Notes: generated by a model not told the origin, from the sequence alone. DNA of 21,969 nucleotides from Panacagrimonas sp. (GCA_021773655.1 JAJFJX010000471.1:1-21969), one strand, 5' to 3'; counted from the stretch's first letter, positions 15,121 to 21,969 are shown. Made by a program: numbers and translations.

Positions 15121-15738
15121 CTACTGGAAATCGGCAAGACGGTCGTCGAGCACCTGACCGCGACTGAGCGCCAACTCGGCCATCGACACGTCGCCTTCGC
15201 GCAGCTTGACCTCGGCCAGGGCGAAGTAGGCGTCGCGCTCCCGGGTCAGGTAGGTGACGAGATCCCGGTTGAGCCGATCCCGACTCTGCTCGAAGTGAAT
15301 CCTGGCCTGCTCCCAGTTGCCCTCGGACAATGCTGCGCGCGCCTGCTCGGCGGCGTCGCGCGCCGGCTGCAGAACGCTTTCGGATCCGCCTTCGATCTGC
15401 AGTGCCGACATCGCCTTGTCCATCAGTTCGGCGGCCGCCGTTTCCATCTGCCTGGCCTCCTGCAGGCCCTGTTCGCGGGCCTCCTGCCGAGGCGCGGCGA
15501 AGCCGAAATAGGCCAAGGGTGCGCCGACGGCGACGGCCACCAGCACCACGATGCCGACGATCAGCAACGGCCGCCGGCGCGTTCTGCCGCGCGGTGTCGT
15601 TGGTGTCGAAGGCGCGGGGTCGGGTGCTGCCGGGGACTCGGCCGGCGGGTTGCTCTGCGCAGCCCGACGGGGCTGCGCGTAGTGGGGCATCACGACCGTG
15701 GCGTCGTCATCGTCGTGCGGGTCTTGAGGGGGTGCCAT
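15121..15738 (-). CDS. Uncharacterised single-pass membrane protein with acidic/proline-rich N-terminus and helical periplasmic domain
   Basis: I do not recognise a family. The 205-residue protein begins with an acidic stretch (DPHDDDDATVVMP, about 6-18), then a Pro/Ala-rich disordered region and the basic patch RGRTRRR (50-56). One transmembrane helix follows (about 57-80), then about 120 residues of Glu/Ala/Arg-rich helix that could form a coiled coil or TPR-like hairpins. The positive-inside rule puts the N-terminus in the cytoplasm and the helical domain in the periplasm. I chose the ATG at 15738, with GGAG ten bases upstream; the frame is open further upstream but without gene-like sequence. 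It precedes the exported FGE-domain gene on the same strand, and both have long charged helices, so the two products may interact. That is inference. Confidence 0.65.
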   Translation of the reverse strand: MAPPQDPHDDDDATVVMPHYAQPRRAAQSNPPAESPAAPDPAPSTPTTPRGRTRRRPLLIVGIVVLVAVAVGAPLAYFGFAAPRQEAREQGLQEARQMETAAAELMDKAMSALQIEGGSESVLQPARDAAEQARAALSEGNWEQARIHFEQSRDRLNRDLVTYLTRERDAYFALAEVKLREGDVSMAELALSRGQVLDDRLADFQ

Positions 15739-15928
15739 CGAAAGCGTGCTCCGGCAGGTGCAGGGCGTCGAAACGAATCCGGACTTGAGCGTGCTTCCCG
15801 GCCATGCGTGCAGGGGCGGGTAACCGTAGGCGACATCATGCCGCACGCCCGTGAAATCCGGACGGCAGAGGCTAATTAAAGCGCCGGGGCAAGTCCACGC
15901 TTCTGCCGGGTCGGGGCGGCGGCTGCGC
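15739..15928. other. Intergenic region upstream of the membrane-protein gene and leuA
   Basis: This stretch must contain the minus-strand promoter for the membrane-protein/FGE-domain pair, but I see no convincing -35/-10 pair. It carries no coding frame with recognisable motifs. Confidence 0.4.
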
Positions 15929-15957
15929 TTGGCAACCGGGCACGGCTTGGTTAGATT
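15929..15957 (+). promoter_or_regulatory. Candidate leuA promoter
   Basis: TTGGCA (15929-15934; 5/6 to the -35 consensus) and TAGATT (15952-15957; 4/6 to the -10) are 17 bases apart. Transcription would begin near 15964, giving leuA an untranslated leader of about 230 bases that contains the leucine-rich short ORF. Confidence 0.45.
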
Positions 15958-15966
15958 ACCCGGGCC

Positions 15967-16053
15967 ATGTCGATTGCAAGCGCCACCGTTGCAAGCCTGC
16001 AGCCCCCCCCGCGGGGTGTGTTGCCGGCTGCTCTTGCGCTGCTGCTGCCCTAG
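15967..16053 (+). CDS. Candidate leucine-rich leader peptide for leuA attenuation (28 codons)
   Basis: The ATG at 15967 opens a 28-codon frame ending VLPAALALLLP and TAG (16051-16053). Five of its last ten codons are leucine, three of them consecutive CTG. The stop lies in the centre of a perfect palindrome, GCTGCCC-TA-GGGCAGC (16044-16059). Further hairpins follow (GCACGG/CCGTGC at 16075-16094; TGCGCA/TGCGCA at 16129-16146). This is the layout of a leucine attenuator. Against it, the ATG is only about three bases after the predicted transcript start, with no ribosome site, and I see no hairpin followed by a U-run. It may be leaderless or a chance GC-rich ORF. Confidence 0.3.
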   Translation: MSIASATVASLQPPPRGVLPAALALLLP

Positions 16054-16164
16054 GGCAGCCCACCATCCATGGCCGCACGGGGCCGCAACCGTGCAAACCC
16101 ACTCCTGCTTCGCACCCCGCCGGTGAACTGCGCAACAATATGCGCACGTATCGTCGGCCCTCGC

Positions 16165-16180
16165 GCCGGCCCCCTCCGGC
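16165..16180 (+). promoter_or_regulatory. Hairpin directly abutting the leuA ribosome site
   Basis: GCCGG-CCCCCT-CCGGC forms a 5-bp stem ending one base before AAGGAA (16181-16186), the leuA Shine-Dalgarno, itself six bases from the ATG at 16193. Such a structure can modulate ribosome access. No functional evidence is available from the sequence alone. Confidence 0.3.
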
Positions 16181-16192
16181 AAGGAATCCGTC

Positions 16193-17902
16193 ATGAGCAT
16201 GTTGAACAACCCCGCCGACAAATATCGTGCCTTTTCGCCCGTGCGCCTCAAGGACCGCACCTGGCCCGATCAGGTCATTTCGCGTCCGCCGATCTGGTGC
16301 AGTGTGGATCTGCGCGACGGCAACCAGGCGCTGATCGAACCGATGGACCGTACGCGCAAACTGCGCATGTTCGAGATGCTGTGCCGGATCGGCTTCAAGG
16401 AAATCGAGGTCGGCTTTCCCTCCGCGAGCCAGACCGATTTCGACTTCGTGCGCTGCCTGATCGAGGAAAACCGCATCCCGGAGGACGTCACCATCCAGGT
16501 GCTGGTGCAGGCGCGTGAACCGCTGATCCGCCGGACCTTCGAATGTGTCCGTGGTGCGCGGCGCGTGATCATGCATTTCTACAATGCGGTGGCGCCGGTG
16601 ATGCGCCGGGTGGTGTTCAATTTGTCCAAGGCACAGGTCATCGAACAGCTCGCCGTCGAGCACGCCAGGCTGGTCCGGCAGATTGCCGCCGAACAGCGCG
16701 ACACCGAGTGGGTGTTCCAGTATTCGCCCGAGATGTTTTCCGGCGCCGAGCTGGAGTTTTCCCGCGACATCGTCGACGCAGTGACCGAGGTCTGGGATTC
16801 GAGCCGGAGCAATCCCTTCATCATCAACCTGCCGAGCACCGTCGAGCACTCCACGCCGAACATCTTTGCCGACATGATCGAGTGGATGCACCGCAACCTG
16901 GCGCGGCGCGACGGCATCGTGCTGTCGGTGCATCCGCATAATGACCGCGGCACCGGGACCGCCGCCGGCGAGTTCGCCATCATGGCCGGTGTCGACCGGG
17001 TGGAAGGCTGCCTGTTCGGCAATGGCGAGCGCACCGGCAACGTCGATGTGGTCAACATGGCGCTGAACATGTATTCCCAGGGTGTGCACCCGGGACTGGA
17101 TTTCTCCGACATCGACGAAGTGCGGCGCTCGGTGGAATTCTGCAACCAGCTTCCGGTGCACCCGCGCCATCCCTATGTCGGCGATCTGGTGTTCACCTCG
17201 TTCTCCGGCTCGCACCAGGACGCGATCAAGAAGGCGTTCTCCGCGCGCAAACCGGACGATATCTGGGACATGCCCTACCTGCCGCTCGACCCGATCGACC
17301 TGGGTCGTTCCTACGAGGCGGTGATTCGCGTCAACTCGCAGTCCGGCAAGGGCGGTATCGCCTACCTGCTCGAAGCCGAGTACGGCCTGAGCCTGCCGCG
17401 GCGGTTGCAGATCGAATTCTCGCAAGTGGTCCAGGAAGTCACCGACACCACCGGCAAAGAGGTCACGGCGGCCGATATCTGGCGCATCTTCGAGGGCGAA
17501 TACCTGCTCGACGCACAACCCTTCGGCTACGTGGCCCACTACCTGGTCGAGGACTCGACGCGCGACGAAGTCGAACTGAGCGCGGAGATCCTCCACCAGG
17601 GCCGCCAGATGCGCCTGAGCGGCAGGGGCAACGGCCCCATCGATGCGTTCGTCAACGCCCTGTCGGGGCTCAGTGGCGAATCGCTGGCCGTGGTCGACTA
17701 TCACGAACACGCCATCGCCCGCGGCGCCGACGCCAAGGCCGTGACCTACATCGAACTCAAGGTCGATGAGGAGCGCCCGCTGTTTGGCGTGGGCATCGAC
17801 TCCAATATCGTCACCGCCTCGCTCAAGGCGATCCTGTCGGGCCTCAATCGGACCGCGCGCAACCGGCGCCGGAACGAGGCGCCGGCACGTGCGGTGGCCT
17901 AG
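16193..17902 (+). CDS. leuA: 2-Isopropylmalate synthase, long (type 2) form
   Basis: Condenses acetyl-CoA and 2-oxoisovalerate to 2-isopropylmalate, the first committed step of leucine synthesis. The 569-residue protein belongs to the long LeuA2 group (yeast/actinobacterial style). The N-terminal YRAF(S)P, RPPIWCSVDLRDGNQAL (R41, D42) and metal-binding HPH (H247, H249) are all present, as is GNGERTGN (276-283). The C-terminal regulatory domain (about 435-560) is the leucine-feedback site in this family. AAGGAA at 16181-16186 supports the ATG at 16193. Most betaproteobacterial ilv-psd-pssA-leuA clusters carry, to my recollection, a shorter type 1 LeuA of roughly 510-520 residues, so this copy may be a replacement. 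Its last 14 bases overlap the next gene's GTG start. Confidence 0.95.
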   Translation: MSMLNNPADKYRAFSPVRLKDRTWPDQVISRPPIWCSVDLRDGNQALIEPMDRTRKLRMFEMLCRIGFKEIEVGFPSASQTDFDFVRCLIEENRIPEDVTIQVLVQAREPLIRRTFECVRGARRVIMHFYNAVAPVMRRVVFNLSKAQVIEQLAVEHARLVRQIAAEQRDTEWVFQYSPEMFSGAELEFSRDIVDAVTEVWDSSRSNPFIINLPSTVEHSTPNIFADMIEWMHRNLARRDGIVLSVHPHNDRGTGTAAGEFAIMAGVDRVEGCLFGNGERTGNVDVVNMALNMYSQGVHPGLDFSDIDEVRRSVEFCNQLPVHPRHPYVGDLVFTSFSGSHQDAIKKAFSARKPDDIWDMPYLPLDPIDLGRSYEAVIRVNSQSGKGGIAYLLEAEYGLSLPRRLQIEFSQVVQEVTDTTGKEVTAADIWRIFEGEYLLDAQPFGYVAHYLVEDSTRDEVELSAEILHQGRQMRLSGRGNGPIDAFVNALSGLSGESLAVVDYHEHAIARGADAKAVTYIELKVDEERPLFGVGIDSNIVTASLKAILSGLNRTARNRRRNEAPARAVA

Positions 17903-18485
17903 TTTCCGGTCCGGGTCCCGGCCGGCAGCGGCGCCGCGCGCGCCGCTGCCGTCGCCGGCCCACCTGCAGACCACCGACCTGTGTCTGCGTCCTGCGGGCA
18001 GTGCCGACATCGCGTTCCTGCATCGCCTGTGGACCGATCCCGCGGTGCTTCGCGACCTCTGGGACGGCCACCTGCTGGCCGAGGAACAGAGCCGTGATCT
18101 GGTCGAGGGCGGCGTCCGGCTTCACGCCGAGCAGGGACTGGGCCTGTGGCTGGCGCGGGACCGGCAGCAGCGGCCCGTCGGCTTCGTCGGCCTGCTGCTG
18201 TTTCGCAACGCCCACGAACTCGAACTGATCTACGCCGTGGAGCCAGCCTGCTGGTTGCGGGGCTACGCGCGGCAGATGGCCGCGGCAATGGTGGCCTACG
18301 GGTTCGATCAGATGCAGTTGAGCGCCCTTCGCGCCTGCACACGCCCCGACAACCTGCCGTCGCAGCGGGTGCTTCGAAGGCTGGGGTTCGCGCGCGACCC
18401 GTCGCCGCTGGCCAATGGCAAGCTCGGCTTCCATCTCCCCAGGCCCCGGCCGCATTCTGCAGACGTCGACTGGGAGGCGGCATGA
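17889..18485 (+). CDS. GNAT acetyltransferase (RimJ/RimL-like, Acetyltransf_3 type)
   Basis: A 198-residue acetyl-CoA-dependent N-acetyltransferase. The fold is recognisable from LCLRPAGSADIAFLHRLW (strand 1/helix 1), ELELIYAVEPACWLRGYARQMAAAM (strand 4/acetyl-CoA loop and helix 3) and RPDNLPSQRVLRRLGFAR near the C-terminus, the usual N-x-S-x-RVLxxLGF signature. The GTG at 17889 is the only sensible start and overlaps the end of leuA by 14 bases, implying coupled translation. The N-terminal 25 residues are Arg/Pro/Ala-rich and possibly not conserved. The substrate, a small molecule or a protein N-terminus, cannot be told from sequence. Its own stop overlaps an ATG that has a GGAGG site but reads only two codons. 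Confidence 0.8.
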   Translation: MRWPSFRSGSRPAAAPRAPLPSPAHLQTTDLCLRPAGSADIAFLHRLWTDPAVLRDLWDGHLLAEEQSRDLVEGGVRLHAEQGLGLWLARDRQQRPVGFVGLLLFRNAHELELIYAVEPACWLRGYARQMAAAMVAYGFDQMQLSALRACTRPDNLPSQRVLRRLGFARDPSPLANGKLGFHLPRPRPHSADVDWEAA

Positions 18486-18875
18486 GCTGAGCTGAGCCGA
18501 TCCGCGCCGAGCCGGGTCGGGTCGCGGCAGACAGCAGCGGGACGGCGGTGCCTCGGTCCGAGATAAGCCGAAACACAAAGGCGCAAGGGACCGGGACGCG
18601 AAGACGACAAGCAGGCACCCGGCGTTCTCTGCGTTGCCTGGATGACGGTTTCGAAGCCAAGCCTGAAGGCTCCGGGGGACCTGTAGACCTGCCAGCGCGG
18701 AAATGACACTGGCCGAAGATCATCGCGTTTAAAGAGGCCTTGAATGCGATTTGCAGTCGGCATGAGCGTTCGACTCGAACCGATGCGCGAGCAGCAGGGC
18801 CGATCCGGGCGGTTCCCGGCGATTAGCGTGTTATCGTCGCGCATCCCGCGTCAGCCTTTCCTTTCCCGCCTCGAC
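18486..18875. other. 390-base gap between the GNAT gene and the uracil-DNA glycosylase gene, repeat-like
   Basis: No gene is evident here. It opens with a short GAGCTGAGCTGAGCCGA tandem. Bases about 18570-18660 (AACACAAAGGCGCAAGG ... GGGACGCGAAGACGAC ... GTTCTCTGCGTTGCC) resemble dispersed intergenic sequence of the 'CTTTGCGCCTTTGTG' type seen in many proteobacterial genomes. An in-frame ATG at 18744 would extend the glycosylase by 44 residues, but the extension lacks family similarity, so I treat it as upstream sequence. Confidence 0.45.
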
Positions 18876-19757
18876 ATGGACCCGGTGCGCCGCCAGCACT
18901 ACCTCAAGGCCCTGGGCATCGATCAATGGGTCGCGCGCACGGCAAACGTTGCGTCGGCAAACGTTGGGGCGGTCGCCGAGACCGTCCACGCCGCGCGCTC
19001 GCCGACGCCGGCCCCGACGCCTGCCAGTCCCGCTCCAGAATCCGTCGCCACTGCCGTTCCGCTGCCGGCGAGGGTGCGGGCCGAGCCGGTGCAGGGGGCA
19101 ACCAAAGCTGCAACCGCAACCGTAACCGTAACCACCGTTGCGATGGCGGCCGAAGAGAGACAACGTCCACAGATGCCCCCTCATCAGGTGCCCGCCGACT
19201 GGGACGGCCTGCGCGCCGCGGTGCGCGACTGCCGCGCCTGCAAGCTGTGTGAGTCGCGCACCCAGACCGTCTTCGGTGTCGGCCCGGAACAGTCGGCGCT
19301 GCTGGTCGTCGGCGAGGCCCCCGGGGCCGACGAGGACGCCCAGGGCGAGCCCTTCGTCGGCCGTGCCGGCAAATTGCTGGACCAGATGCTGGCCGCCATC
19401 GGGCATTCGCGCACCGATTCGGTCTTCATCGCCAACGTGCTCAAGTGCCGCCCCCCCGGGAACCGGGACCCGGAAGCGGACGAGGTGCGGGCCTGTCGCC
19501 CGTTCCTGGACCAGCAGATCCGCCTGATCCGGCCGCGGTTGATACTGGCGCTGGGACGCATCGCCGCGCAGCGCCTGCTGGACACCGACCAGCCGCTGTC
19601 GAAGCTGCGCGGACCGTTGCATGCCTACGGCGATACCCGCACACCGGTGCTGGTGTCCTACCACCCCGCCTACCTGCTGCGCAGTCCGCGCGAGAAGGCC
19701 AAGAGCTGGCAGGACCTCAAGCAGGTCTGGCGCCAGTTGCACGCGCCCCCCGGCTGA
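18876..19757 (+). CDS. Family 4 uracil-DNA glycosylase (iron-sulfur type)
   Basis: Excises uracil from DNA in base-excision repair. The 293-residue protein has a short N-terminal helix (RRQHYLKALGIDQW) like other proteobacterial members. An Ala/Pro/Thr-rich low-complexity linker (about 22-105) precedes the catalytic domain (about 106-293). Family motifs are GEAPGADEDAQGEPFVGRAG (146-165) and SYHPAYLLRSP (261-271). The four [4Fe-4S] cysteines are C119, C122, C191 and C207. The ATG at 18876 matches the usual N-terminus; no strong ribosome site precedes it. The gene is nine bases before rimI, and the udg-rimI pairing is common in Beta- and Gammaproteobacteria. The linker is encoded partly by a GCAACC/GTAACC hexamer-like repeat near 19105-19135. 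Confidence 0.92.
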   Translation: MDPVRRQHYLKALGIDQWVARTANVASANVGAVAETVHAARSPTPAPTPASPAPESVATAVPLPARVRAEPVQGATKAATATVTVTTVAMAAEERQRPQMPPHQVPADWDGLRAAVRDCRACKLCESRTQTVFGVGPEQSALLVVGEAPGADEDAQGEPFVGRAGKLLDQMLAAIGHSRTDSVFIANVLKCRPPGNRDPEADEVRACRPFLDQQIRLIRPRLILALGRIAAQRLLDTDQPLSKLRGPLHAYGDTRTPVLVSYHPAYLLRSPREKAKSWQDLKQVWRQLHAPPG

Positions 19758-19766
19758 CCTGAAGCC

Positions 19767-20234
19767 GTGAATGCGCTGGCGCAAACGCTGTGGCGGCTGG
19801 CCCCCATGCACGATGCGCATCTGGCGCAGGTGATGGAGCTGGAGCAGCTGATCTATCCCTTCCCCTGGACCGAGGGCATCTTTCGCGATTGCCTCAAGGC
19901 CGGCTATGCGAGCTGGGTCGTGCACGATGGACCCGGCGCTTTGCGCGGCTATGCGCTGATGACCATGGCGGTGGGCGAGGCGCATGTTCTGAACCTGGCG
20001 GTCGATCCCCAATACCGCCGGCAGGGTCTGGGTCGCTACCTGCTGCTTCACCTGCTGCAGCAGGCCCGTGACGCGCACTGCACGCTGGTACTGCTGGAAG
20101 TGCGCCGCTCGAACAAGTCCGCTATCCGGCTCTACCAGGGAGCCGGCTTTCGCCAGATCGGCACCCGTCGCAATTACTATCCCGGCCACGCCCAACGCGA
20201 AGATGCGTTCGTGCTGGCCCTGGATCTGGACTGA
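19767..20234 (+). CDS. rimI: Ribosomal protein S18 N-alpha-acetyltransferase
   Basis: RimI acetylates the N-terminal alanine of ribosomal protein S18. The 155-residue GNAT protein shows the family features: MELEQLIYPFPWTEGIF (23-39), the substrate-facing NLAVDPQYRRQGLGRYLL with acetyl-CoA loop RRQGLG (84-89), LLEVRRSN with E111, and AIRLYQGAGFRQIGTRRNYYP (119-139). The start is a GTG at 19767. The gene is nine bases after the uracil-DNA glycosylase stop and one base before the transporter ATG, so all three are one transcription unit. No separate promoter is visible. Confidence 0.92.
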   Translation: MNALAQTLWRLAPMHDAHLAQVMELEQLIYPFPWTEGIFRDCLKAGYASWVVHDGPGALRGYALMTMAVGEAHVLNLAVDPQYRRQGLGRYLLLHLLQQARDAHCTLVLLEVRRSNKSAIRLYQGAGFRQIGTRRNYYPGHAQREDAFVLALDLD

Positions 20235-20235
20235 A

Positions 20236-21480
20236 ATGTCCGTCAGCCGGCGCACGCAATGGTCCTGGGCCCTCTACGACTGGGCCAATTCGGCCTTCGC
20301 CACCACCGTGCTGGTGGGACTGTTCCCGGTACTGTTCAACAGTTACTACGCGGCCGGCGTGGACCCCGGCATGAGCACGTTCTATCTGGGCGCGTTCGGC
20401 AACTCGGCCTCGGCGTTCGTGGTGATGCTGCTGGCGCCGACCCTGGGGGTGATCGCGGACCGACGCGGCTGGAAGAAGCGCTTTCTGGCGATCTTCACCG
20501 TGCTGGGGGTGAGCGCCACCGCCGCGCTGTTCTTCGTCGGCGAGGGCAACTGGGAACTGGCGATCGCGCTGTTTGCGCTGGCAGCGGTAGGGTTCTTCGG
20601 TGGTCTGGGTTTCTACGATTCGCTGCTCGTGAGCGTGGCGCCGGCGCAGCATAGGGACCGCATCTCGGCGCTCGGCTACGGCCTGGGGTATCTGGGCGGG
20701 GGTCTGCTGTTCCTGCTCAACGTGGCAATGGTGCTCAAGCCGGCGCTGTTCGGCATCGACGACAAGGCCAGTGCGGTGAAATGGGCGTTTGTCAGCGTGG
20801 CGGTCTGGTGGCTGCTGTTCGCCCTGCCATTGTTCCGCAACGTGCCCGAGCCGGCGCCATCGGCCACGGCGGCGACGATGGGCTGGCAGGATCTGGTGGC
20901 GACGCTCAAGCGCATCCTGGGCATGAAGCCGGTGCTGATGTTCCTGCTCGCCTACTGGCTGTACATCGACGCCGTCGGCACGGTGGCGCAGATGGCGGTG
21001 GATTTCGGCATCAAGCTCGGATTCGCCAGCGACGCCCTGATCAAGGCGATCCTGATCGTGCAGTTCGTCAGCTTCCCGGCCGCGCTGGCCTTCGGCTGGA
21101 TCGGCGAGCGGTTCGGCGCGCGGCGGGGCATCTATCTGGCGCTGGCGGTGTACACCCTGCTCACGGGCAGCGCCTGGTTCATGCAGACCGAGGCCCACTT
21201 CTACTCGATGGCGGCCATCGTCGGCCTGGTCCAGGGCGGGGTGCAGTCGCTGTCGCGCAGCTACTACTCACAACTGATTCCGGCCGACGCCGCCGGCCAG
21301 TTCTTCGGCTTCTACAACATGCTGGGCAAGTTCGCCGCGGTGCTCGGACCGCTGGTGGTCGGCGTCACCGCGGCGGTCACCGGCAACCCCCGCCTGGCCC
21401 TGTTCATGCTGATCTTTTTCTTTGTCGCCGGGGCCTTCCTGCTGTCGCGGGTCCGGCAGCCTGCGACGATGCCTGCCTGA
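20236..21480 (+). CDS. MFS transporter of the UMF1 (Atg22-like) family
   Basis: A 414-residue inner-membrane protein with about 12 hydrophobic helices. It opens with YDWANSAFATTV (14-25), the signature of the UMF1/Atg22 family. The MFS loop GVIADRRGWKKR (71-82) lies between helices 2 and 3, and GWIGERFGARRG is its second-half counterpart. Yeast Atg22 exports vacuolar amino acids, but bacterial substrates are unknown; neutral amino acids or other small solutes are possible. The ATG at 20236 follows the rimI stop by one base, implying translational coupling. Its stop codon directly abuts the stop of convergent bolA. Confidence 0.85.
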   Translation: MSVSRRTQWSWALYDWANSAFATTVLVGLFPVLFNSYYAAGVDPGMSTFYLGAFGNSASAFVVMLLAPTLGVIADRRGWKKRFLAIFTVLGVSATAALFFVGEGNWELAIALFALAAVGFFGGLGFYDSLLVSVAPAQHRDRISALGYGLGYLGGGLLFLLNVAMVLKPALFGIDDKASAVKWAFVSVAVWWLLFALPLFRNVPEPAPSATAATMGWQDLVATLKRILGMKPVLMFLLAYWLYIDAVGTVAQMAVDFGIKLGFASDALIKAILIVQFVSFPAALAFGWIGERFGARRGIYLALAVYTLLTGSAWFMQTEAHFYSMAAIVGLVQGGVQSLSRSYYSQLIPADAAGQFFGFYNMLGKFAAVLGPLVVGVTAAVTGNPRLALFMLIFFFVAGAFLLSRVRQPATMPA

Positions 21481-21747
21481 TCAGCCCCTCGCGTCAATGG
21501 CAAGGGCATGGATGTCGGTCTGCATCAGCTCGCCCAGCGCCGCGTAGACGGCACGATGTCGCGCCACCGCGCCCAGGCCCGACAGGTCCGTGGAACGCAT
21601 GCGCAGGCGGAAATGTCCGCGCCCGCTGGCGGCGCCGGCATGACCGGCGTGCAGGTGGGATTCGTCGACCAGCTCGATTTCGGCGTCCGGGAACCGCGCC
21701 AGCAGGGCGGCGCGGATGCGCGCCATGCGCGGGCTGTCCGCACTCAC
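21481..21747 (-). CDS. bolA: BolA-family protein
   Basis: An 88-residue BolA-like protein. These small proteins pair with monothiol glutaredoxins to handle [2Fe-2S] clusters and are linked to iron and stress responses. The signature is clear: DESHLHAGHAGA (28-39) with His candidates for cluster binding, GHFRLR (44-49), RHRAVYAALGELM (63-75) and invariant H80 in IHALAI. I start it at a GTG (21747) that overlaps the upstream yciI stop as GTGA, suggesting coupling. The internal ATG at 21726 (81 residues) is an alternative. Its stop abuts the transporter stop without a spacer base, leaving no room for a terminator. The bolA/ibaG subtype cannot be fixed from sequence alone. Confidence 0.92.
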   Translation of the reverse strand: MSADSPRMARIRAALLARFPDAEIELVDESHLHAGHAGAASGRGHFRLRMRSTDLSGLGAVARHRAVYAALGELMQTDIHALAIDARG

Positions 21748-21969
21748 AGTTGCAGGGCGATGAAGGGGCGCACGTCCACCGAGGCGTAGACACCGGCCTG
21801 CACGTAGGGATCGGCGTCGATCCAGGCGCGCGCCGCTTCCAGACTGTCGAACTCGGCGACGATCAGGCTGCCGGCGACGCCGCCTTCGATCGAGGGCGCG
21901 TCGACCATCGGCATCGGGCCGACCATGGCCACGCGGCCCTGCCGATGCAGTTGGGTCACGCGTTCGATG
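21744..21969 (-). CDS. yciI: YciI-family protein, C-terminal part (gene runs off the window end)
   Basis: The frame reads inward from the window edge. IERVTQLHRQGRVAMVGPMP, SLIVAEFDSLEAARAWIDADPYVQAGVY and RPFIALQL match the dimeric alpha/beta-barrel YciI family (about 95-100 residues). The first 20 or so residues, with the active-site His/Asp region, lie beyond the window. The GTG at 21957 is not a likely start because family similarity continues upstream of it. The function in most bacteria is unclear; ferredoxin-like dimers with possible lyase or dehydrochlorinase-type activity are known. It overlaps bolA by four bases (GTGA), so the two are co-transcribed. Confidence 0.85.
   Translation of the reverse strand, partial: IERVTQLHRQGRVAMVGPMPMVDAPSIEGGVAGSLIVAEFDSLEAARAWIDADPYVQAGVYASVDVRPFIALQL

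Noticed and set aside
15956..18010. Minus-strand open frame of 684 codons opposite leuA
   Set aside because: Antisense shadow of leuA with no domain similarity.
18831..20255. Minus-strand open frame of 474 codons opposite the glycosylase and rimI
   Set aside because: Shadow of two well-supported plus-strand genes; no motifs of its own.

Overview
The window is GC-rich, densely packed chromosomal DNA from a proteobacterium, probably a beta- or gammaproteobacterium. The run ilvN-ilvC-psd-like-pssA-leuA is the branched-chain amino acid/phospholipid order I associate with Betaproteobacteria. The small palindromic repeats between genes recall gammaproteobacterial (Xanthomonadales-like) genomes. 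I cannot place it more precisely. There are no rRNA or tRNA genes, CRISPR arrays, complete insertion sequences or phage genes.

Region 1 (1-7.8 kb) is an aerobic 'box' benzoate catabolic island. A benzoate-CoA ligase (minus strand, cut by the window start) diverges from boxR, a helix-turn-helix/shikimate-kinase-like repressor of the BoxR/BzdR family. boxC, boxB and boxA follow, then a MaoC-type hydratase. TGCA boxes spaced one helical turn apart lie over the bclA/boxR and boxC promoters and are a convincing BoxR operator set. The ligase makes benzoyl-CoA, BoxAB epoxidises it, and BoxC opens the ring to the dehydroadipyl-CoA semialdehyde plus formate. The semialdehyde dehydrogenase (boxD-type) is not in the window. 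Just after the MaoC gene lies what looks like the decayed start of a beta-ketoadipyl-CoA-type thiolase. Facing it on the other strand is a crotonase with the active-site pattern of a delta3,delta2-enoyl-CoA isomerase, which could act on 3,4-dehydroadipyl-CoA.

Region 2 (8.7-17.9 kb) is branched-chain amino acid and phospholipid synthesis. The large acetolactate synthase subunit (ilvB) lies on the minus strand, divergent from its small subunit ilvN, which is followed by ilvC. Next come a phosphatidylserine-decarboxylase-like protein that has lost all three catalytic-triad residues, pssA, two minus-strand envelope genes (an exported FGE-sulfatase-domain protein with a long coiled coil, and a single-pass membrane protein), and a type-2 leuA. 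A leucine-rich short ORF ending in CTG-CTG-CTG-CCC-stop inside a palindrome precedes leuA and is a candidate attenuation leader.

Region 3 (17.9-22 kb) holds a GNAT acetyltransferase overlapping the end of leuA, a 390-base non-coding gap with repeat-like sequence, a family-4 uracil-DNA glycosylase, rimI and a UMF1-family MFS transporter in a tight run, and a convergent bolA/yciI pair (yciI cut by the window end).

I did not find an obviously new multi-gene defence or mobile system. The observations most worth a second look are the phased BoxR operators, the thiolase remnant, the catalytically dead Psd-like protein, the split ilvB/ilvN arrangement, and the uncharacterised FGE-domain/membrane-protein pair.
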